Shown: in pieces, positions 57,272-64,000 of the stretch | How positions within the stretch are numbered: position 1 is the stretch's first letter | How the letters are laid out: each line of letters begins with the position of its first letter | From: Isoetes taiwanensis | Lineage: Eukaryota; Streptophyta; Lycopodiopsida; Isoetales; Isoetaceae | NCBI GenBank assembly: GCA_021234155.1 | Contig: JAJEKV010000027.1 | Location: forward strand, 2,911,167 to 2,975,166 | Length of the DNA: 64,000 bases | Reading direction: 5' to 3' | Program-made: the position numbers and the translations under genes | Notes under the pieces: generated by a model | The model's database searches: none | Seen by the model: the letters and a program-made list of their open reading frames with translations, nothing else | What the model was told of the DNA's origin: nothing

Positions 57272-58850
57272 TGTGACGCTCCAAAGACAAAGATACGGTC
57301 CCCAAGACATATATCAGATCGCCTTGCCACGCCGCACACGCCCCACCCACGACCGACGGTATGCCGACGTTGCAGAGCCAAGCAAGTAGGGGGCAACTTG
57401 CAAGGTATGTGCATTTATTAATGTGCACATTCACCAATGTGCACATTTATCTAGGTGCACATTTTTCCCATGTGGACACTTTATGCCACCTAGTCAGGGC
57501 CACACCCAATTATCCCACATGCTTAAAGGGATAATTGGAAACCCTAGCCCTAAACCCTTGTCTATTTAGGTAGGAGAAACCCTAACTTGCCATTTTCATC
57601 CATAGGGTTTTAGAGCTCTGTTTTGCTTGCTCCAGGAGTCAAACCGCCTCCCGCACTGCCCCGAGCGATTTGACTCATTAGTTTCCCCTTTTAGCTCCAT
57701 CTCCTAGCAGCCCAGCAGGATGGTCGAGTTCAGAGCAGGTGGAGCGAGCCAAGGATCAGGTATTTAGTCAATTTAATAGCATAAACCGTCCTCCAGACTT
57801 TGTATCAGTAGGTTTAGCCTATTAAATTGCCCATAGCAGCCATTTAGATTCCCGGTTATTTGTGACTCTAACTAAAGAACCTAACTCTATGATATAGATT
57901 AGATCTAGTTCTTTAGTTCTTCTCTGATGTATGTGGATGATGTATCTCTGTGAACTCATTGTATTGGGAAGGGGGGTAGAGACCCTAAAGCTTAGTAGTT
58001 GATGCTCCTAGAGTAGCCTCTCTAGCACACTGTAGATTTGGCCTGTGGTACAAGAACCACACCCGGTTGTGGGTGAAGGGGCCGACCGCTTAGAAGGAGG
58101 TTCGTGGTCTTCGACTCTTGAACGATCCCTCCGGTGTGTAAGGCCTACCGGGGATCATTGTAGACTAGGGTCTAATGGCTTACCACCGAAAAGGGTAAGG
58201 CATGGGCTCGACACCCGCGGAGTGGGGTTCACTTTCCGTGGGTTAAGTCGAACAAGGGCAAAGTGGCCCTCTAGTCACCTTGAGTCAAAGATGGAGACCT
58301 CCTCGTGGGAGTGATCCCCACCGCCCCATCGAACCGGGGAGATGCAACCCGGGAGTAGCCCCTTTGGCTATGCATCCGTCCGCTACAAATGTCCCAACAC
58401 TTTTCAACCTACTCGCGCAAAGTGTGCACAGGGAGGGGCGGATGGAGTGGACAACCCTAAGCCATGTTCTTATGCCGCCCAAATCCATTGCCATGAATTC
58501 TCGCCTGCGCAATGAACTGAGACCTGCAAGTCCGGTCATCCCTTCGAAGTCCGAGCCTTGGGTAGGATTTCCCATATGTATTGTGCTGATCTTTGTCTAT
58601 GCAGATGTTGATGTACCACCCTTCGAGGTGGATATGTGATGATATTGTATACTGACATGTATGTTTACGCTTCTGCAGCTAGGTAGGCCCTGAGGGAGAC
58701 GGGGTAAAATGACCCCTTCACTCTTCCCCACTGGAACTCATTACGGTTGCAGTGATATGTGGAGGCCCTGTATCAGCATGAAGCTGGTGTGGGGGATGAA
58801 CTCCTATTTGTATACGGTGAGTGCACCGTATACGAGTAGGGGACGTCACA
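57272..58850 (+). repeat. 3' LTR, 1,579 bp, uninterrupted
   Basis: Starts TGTGACGCTCC and ends GACGTCACA; followed by the target duplication TCGAA. It is the only whole copy of this LTR in the plus orientation and served as reference for the 5' LTR and the solo LTR. Confidence 0.92.
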
Positions 58851-58855
58851 TCGAA

Positions 58856-61800
58856 GGTGGTGGATTGTAGTTCATATTGGACTCAGGCACATGCGTCTAA
58901 ATGGTAGTACTACATTAGAGCTTCGTAATGATTATGAAAGAGATTATTAATAACGTCTTTACATTCTTAAAGAAAATTTTCCAAGCTTGTTTTCACTTGG
59001 ACATTCACTTGCCAGGAGCACCTGTTGCTCTAGGAGCGGAGATTATGAACATCGGCCGATATAATTTCATTCTGGGTATGGAGTTCTTAGCTGCTGCAAA
59101 GGCAAACATTGATTGTAAAAAGCGAGAAGTCACCTTTAACGCAGCTCATAGCAGGTAAACCAGCTATTCCAATTATGCAGTGTATTTCATTGCGTAGTTG
59201 GATAAAGCCGTCAGAAGGTATTAAGTTGCTTGCATTGTTAGACTTGCGTCAGTGGAGGCCAAGTCCAAACAGGAAAAGGTCATTGAGAGCTTGCCTAAAG
59301 CAATTGCTGTCATACTTCATGATTTCCGCGATATTTTTCCAGATGAGATTCAAAAGTTACCACCTTTTCGAGGCATGGAATGTGAAATCACGTTGGAACT
59401 CGGTACTAAGCCTACCAGTAAGGCTCCATATCGAATGAATACACTAGAATTGGCAGAGCTTAAGAAGCAATCGGTATGCTCTACGACGAGCCGAAGATTT
59501 GATGGATCAATTACAAGGAGCCAAGTACTTCACCAAGATTGATCTTCACTCAGGATATCATCATATATGAATTATGGAGGATGACATCCATAAGTCTGCC
59601 TTTCAGACACGTTATGGGCATTACGAGTTTACTGTTATGCCATTTGGGCTAACTAATGCCCTGCTACATTGGTGAGGTTGATGAATGATGTCTTCTGCGA
59701 ATACCTTGATGACGTTTTCATCATTTTCTTCGATGATATTCTCATATACAACAAAACCTTAGAAGACTATGAGCGTCATCTTCGGTTGGCTCTGCAGAAG
59801 TTGCAATGCCATCAACTTTATGCCAAGTTTTCCAAGTGTAGGATTGCGACCACCAAGGTCGATTATTTGGGATACATTGTGCCTGCTGAAGGGATAGCAA
59901 CAGATCTAGCCAAGATTGGGGCAGTAAAAGATTGGCCAGTCCCAACGAATGTGTCAAAGGTTCGCAGTTTTCTAAGATGGGCGGGTTATTACCGTAAATT
60001 TGTTAAGGACTTCGTCAAGCTTGCAGCGCCTCTTACAGACCATACAAAACATAAGACGGTTAGGGATTGGATGGCACATTGGAAGGAGAAAGTCCAGGCT
60101 GGATTTCAATTCTTGAAGGATGCCTTGACAATTGCTCCAGTTCTTACCTTGCCAGATCCTCAGAAGAATAAGTGGGTTGCCACAGATGCCACTAAAGTCG
60201 CTACAGGCGGAGTATTAATGCAAGAAGGCGGGGTAATCGCATATGATTCTAGAAAGACGAGTGATGCAGAGCAGCAATGTCCCACGCATATCCAGGAATT
60301 ACTTGCAGTCGTGCGTGCCTTGCGTATATAGAGGCATTACTTGCTTGGGAGATGATTCCAGTTGGATACAGATCACCAAAGTCTCCAATACATTTTCACG
60401 CAATCCCACCTCAATCTTTGACAGCGACGATGGATGGAATTTCTGGAGGAGTATGATTTTGAAGTAGTTTATAAGTTAGGCAAGCATGATGTTGTTGCTG
60501 ACGCTTTTTCCAGGCATCCATTGGTCACCCGAATGCATTGTAATGCGATTTCCACTCTCACCAATGAGTTTGGTAAGCAAATAGAGCAGACTCTTCCTAC
60601 AGATCCTGAATTTCACGAAATATGGCAAAATCTATCCAAGTTTGCCAGAATGAAGGTAATCTTCTTTATTATAAGAATAAGTTATGTGTTCCTGAAACAT
60701 CAAGAGTTCGTAAGCTCATTCTCCACGATACACATAACAGTCCTATAGCGGGGCATGCGGGATTTATGAAGACATATTTTAAGATCCGCTCCAGCTATTT
60801 TTGGCCAGGAATGAAGAAGCACATTGCAAGATACATTAAGCAATGTCAAGTATGTCAACAAACAAAGGCAGAACAATTGCGAATTCCAGGAGAATTACAG
60901 CCCTTAGACATTCCTAATGCAAAATGGGAAGTTATTACCATGGATTCCATCGTGGAGCTTCCGCACACTCTAAGGGGCTTTGATGCATTAATGGTTGTGT
61001 CGACAAGCTTTCCAAAATGGCGCATTTCTTGCCATGTCAAACCACGGATACTGCATTAGACACCACTTTGTTGTCCACAAGGGAGATATTCCATCTCCAT
61101 GGGATACCGTGTTCCATTATATCGGATCGGGATCTCAAGTTTGTTAGTGCATTTTGGAAGGATTTCTTTAGCAGTATTCAAACTAAGCTTGCCATGAGCA
61201 CAGCTTACCACCCGCAGACGGATGGCCAAACCGATCGTACCAATCGCATAATAGAGGACATGCTATGCAATTACGTCTGCAACAAGCAATCCCAATTATA
61301 TCCATTTGGTAGAGTTTGCGTATAACAGTACAAAATATGAGTCTTCAAGGATATCTCCTTTTGTGATCAACTATGGTTATGAATGCTTTACTCCAGACAC
61401 GTGGCATAATCCAGTTTCCAAGGTGCAAGTTTTTCAACAGTTGCTTACGGATATGCAAGCCCTAGTCGAAGAAGTTCGAGAGTATTTGTTGGCTGCCAGA
61501 ACTCAGCAAAAGAGCCTTGTCGATAGGCACCGCACACCACGCGAATTTCAAGTTGGTGAATCCGTATGGCTGAAGATTAAGATGAAACAGGCCAAACTCA
61601 AAATTGGCAATTGCAAGAAGCTGGCACCTAGATTTGGGGGGGAGGGGGGGAAGGGGACCTTTTGAGGTTGAATATACCCGCAGATTTGAAGGTCCATAAA
61701 GTCTTTCACGTGAGCCTTCTCAAGAAGCACACACCCAATCCGGAAGAGATTCTTGATACTCCGACACTTCTGGAGATGACGAAAGATCAGTTAGAGGTTA

Positions 61801-63142
61801 TTACCGAGGCTCTCCTTGATCGCGCATATAAGCAGACACACATAACTCTAATATTGAAGTATTTGATTAAATGGAAACACTTACCAATAGAGGATGCAGC
61901 CTGGGTTTTTAAAGCAGATTTGAACAAGGCTTACCTAGACTTTATGCGGCAATGCCAAGGCTGAACTATTCATGATGCAATCGACTCCAACTTTAATGGT
62001 AAGCACTGCACTATTAAACTTAGCTATTTGGCGATTTTTTAGCACGTTTTCAAAAAAAAAAGGGCTAAAGTAAATGGGAAAAATTGGGAAAAAATGGGAA
62101 AAAAAATAATAATTTTAGTTTAACTTTTTTCGGGACTGCACCAACCCTGGAGCTCTTTAGCCAAACGCTAGAAAGTAAGAGATTGAAATTTTGTATTGTT
62201 TAATTAAACCATAGAAATTTTTAGAATGAATTTCGAGCTAGTTTAGCTAATATCATTCTAGTTTATAAGAAATATATGATTAGTAGTTTAGTTTCTAGCA
62301 TTATAAATTAATTTGAGTCATAGATTTTGCTAGTTAGCATTATTTTAGAATGTTTTCACAAGGAAAATGACTAAAATAAGTGGAACCAATTGAAAAAAAA
62401 ATATCGTAATTTGCCTTAATATTTTTCGTTGGCCACACCATAGAAATTTTTTGGATGATGTTTGGGTTGGTTTAGCTAAATCCTAGAAAGTATGAGAGGA
62501 AAAATATGTAGAGTTTAGCTAAACCACAGAAAGTTTTGGGATTAATATCGAGCAAGTTTAGCTAAAGTCATTCTGGCTAATAAGAAATATGCGATTAGTA
62601 ATTTATTTCCTGATGTGAGTGCTTGATCCGACATGGATCATATAAGGGATTGGGTTAGATACATCCTAGATGGGGAAATGGACATATAGGCCTTCATGAT
62701 AGGACGCATTCATCTACGTCCTTACATCGTCATTCCTTACTTCGAGACGAAATGCAAGCCTTAGGCATGATAGGATTTCCTTCATTCCTACTTCTTTCTT
62801 TCTTTAAGAGGGTGGTCCCTTCAACCACACTATTCTAATTATTTTATAAGTACTGATGTACTGTACTTCTGCAAGCCAGTAGTGCATACTGTGGTACCTC
62901 CAGAAGATTCCAAGCCTCAGTCTGGGGCCATCTCTTGTTATTTGAGTGTGCTTTGCATGGTGCTCCTATGTAATTTTCTGATATGGTGTTTATTATCTGT
63001 TATGAATGGAACAACTTTGATCACTGATCAGTTCTGTAATACTGTATTGCCTTATGAAATAGGTTTATCTTCTATAACTTAATTATTTTCTTATTAAACT
63101 AACCCAATTGCTGAGGACAACATTATTCCAATTGGGGGAGAA
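58856..63142 (+). mobile_element. Older Ty3/gypsy chromovirus, target of the 19.9-kb insertion
   Basis: Parts in order: protease end (FILGMEFLAAAKANIDCKKR, about 59,060-59,135); reverse transcriptase (IFFDDILIYN, 59,669-60,000; preceded by FTKIDLHSGYH-like sequence); RNase H to VVADAFSRHP (60,130-60,520); integrase (HDTHNSPIAGHAGF, CQVCQQTKAEQLRIPGELQP, STAYHPQTDGQTDR; 60,690-61,600); LLKKHTPNPEE; and a chromodomain (LKYLIKWKHLPIEDAAW, about 61,850-61,925). It is broken by several lesions as well as by the insertion. Gag and the 5' LTR are not in the window. It is a different family from its intruder but the same chromovirus group. Confidence 0.9.
61966..63142 (+). other. 3' non-coding tail of the older element
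   Basis: AT-rich, with two similar blocks (TTTAGCTAAA.C...AGAAAGTA..AGA..AAAAT..GTA and AATTT(A/G)C/TTTAGCTAA..TCATTCT; about 62,160-62,290 and 62,470-62,600), apparently an internal duplication. TGGGGGAGAA at 63,134-63,142 is the polypurine tract. Confidence 0.6.
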
Positions 63143-64000
63143 TGTGACGTTCCATGTATTTATACGATATACATATATATACCATGACACGTCACCAGGG
63201 TATAAGTAGATCCTTATGGGTCATTAGAGGATAACTTGGGTTAACCAAAAGGGATTTTATTAGCTACGCTAAATTGTTAATAAGTTAAATAACCTAATTA
63301 GACTAATTAAAATAAAGTTGCATATAATTAAAATGGGCTACATGGATTCCCATTTTTTTCTGGAACCTTGTTATTTTTCACAAAAAGGACGTGTGTAATG
63401 TTTAAAACCGCATTATTGCTTTAGAAGATGCCTTTTTTCCTGTGTGAAAAAAAAAACTTAAGGAAAATTACGTGGTCTACTTTTCTCGGTTAGCGAGTCG
63501 AGAAGATAAAGAGCACAGCTAAAACCAATGAAAATTCTATCTCTCTGTAAACAAAATGCTAATCTGCCCTGAATTTTTATACATAAATAATTTCAGTACA
63601 TTGTATTTTACAGTGGTTGAAGAGACCATGATGGTCGGGCTGGCACAAATATTACATCATCTTCGTACACAGACCACCTACTGGGAACAACGTGTGGAGC
63701 AAAGTCCGAAGTGTTCCAAGCCACAAGACCAACTTGAAGAGAATAGAAATCTGAACGCGCTGGCCTGTCCAATGCATGTCCTCAACCTCTTCTCGTCCTC
63801 TTTCTTCAATGAACGGGTCTTTCCATGGCTCCTGATCATGTCCTTTTTGTTCGCGATCTATACTGGAGAAGGCAAAATCAAGTTAATGCAATTGATGCTA
63901 CAGATAATACAAATAAAAAAAACCCAGTTCTAAGGGCCATTTTTGAAGAAAGCAGGTCTGAGAAACGCAAGTCGAAAAAGGCAGCTTAGAGTGAAAAACG
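63143..64000 (+). repeat. 3' LTR of the older element, running off the window
   Basis: Begins TGTGACGTTCCATG right after the purine tract; the family is distinct from the 1.58-kb LTR beyond the first ~11 nt. No end was found before 64,000. The 125-codon frame at 63,556-63,933 lies within it and is not supported as a gene. Confidence 0.65.

Larger units (their letters stand above)
38943..58850 (+). mobile_element. Ty3/gypsy chromovirus-type LTR retrotransposon, 19.9 kb, with nested insertions
   Basis: Bounded by TGTGACG...CACA LTRs (5' 38,943-42,845 including a 2.3-kb insertion; 3' 57,272-58,850) and by the 5-bp target duplication TCGAA. A tRNA-iMet-like primer site follows the 5' LTR, and a purine tract precedes the 3' LTR. 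Inside are a histone H3-fold frame, gag-like lysine-rich sequence, RNase H, integrase and a C-terminal chromodomain, then host gene fragments. Protease and reverse transcriptase were not found. The element is broken in many places. The LTRs, once the insertion is ignored, have nearly equal length (about 1,582 and 1,579 bp) but differ by many small gaps, so it is not a recent arrival unless the assembly is noisy. Confidence 0.9.

Noticed and set aside
63556-63933. 125-codon plus-strand ORF near the window end
   Set aside because: Lies in the putative 3' LTR of the older gypsy element; no domain is recognisable.

Overview
The window is nuclear DNA of a land plant. It holds GT-AG-split genes for plant-type proteins (COG4, a GDSL esterase, a histidine phosphatase), pieces of plant families (AP2/ERF, a BASS3-like plastid transporter, an F-box protein) and plant-type Ty3/gypsy chromoviruses with a tRNA-iMet-like primer site. 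Gene density is very low and the repeats are old and nested, as in large fern, lycophyte or gymnosperm genomes. The species cannot be fixed from this sequence.

Layout. 1-4567: COG4 on the minus strand, running off the left edge, with a 2.5-kb intron. 5.4-8.4 kb: a diverged repeat cluster carrying an unrecognised 3' exon, an F-box-like remnant and a Ty1/copia remnant. 8.5-10.0 kb: a solo LTR with a 5-bp target duplication. 10-18 kb: no gene found; a tandem duplication and a full-length fold-back MITE. 18.1-19.6 kb: an intact five-exon GDSL esterase gene on the minus strand. 20-26 kb: fold-back elements, an old repeat copy, GTCA-rich tracts and a LINE 3' end. 26.8-28.5 kb: an intact ten-exon gene joining a UBZ4 zinc finger to a histidine-phosphatase domain. 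28.5-34.6 kb: almost empty. 34.7-38.2 kb: coding blocks with HUH Rep-nuclease motifs, split by a 2.1-kb TIR element that contains tandem hairpin units, followed by a tRNA-derived SINE.

38.9-58.85 kb is one LTR retrotransposon of 19.9 kb flanked by the duplication TCGAA. It is broken. Its 5' LTR carries a 2.3-kb insertion, and its interior carries fragments of host genes (ERF, BASS3-like). It also holds a 264-nt open frame that encodes a divergent histone H3 fold, bracketed by four copies of a palindrome and two TATA-bearing segments. It sits inside an older Ty3/gypsy element (58.9-63.1 kb), whose 3' LTR begins at 63,143 and runs off the window.

The three host genes show no functional link: COG4 acts in Golgi tethering, the GDSL enzyme in the secreted/wall space, and the UBZ-phosphatase is of unknown role. 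The most unusual items are the H3-fold frame inside the retrotransposon, the Rep-like block with its hairpin-rich intruder, and the UBZ4-phosphatase fusion. All calls come from reading the sequence and recalling families; no search was run.
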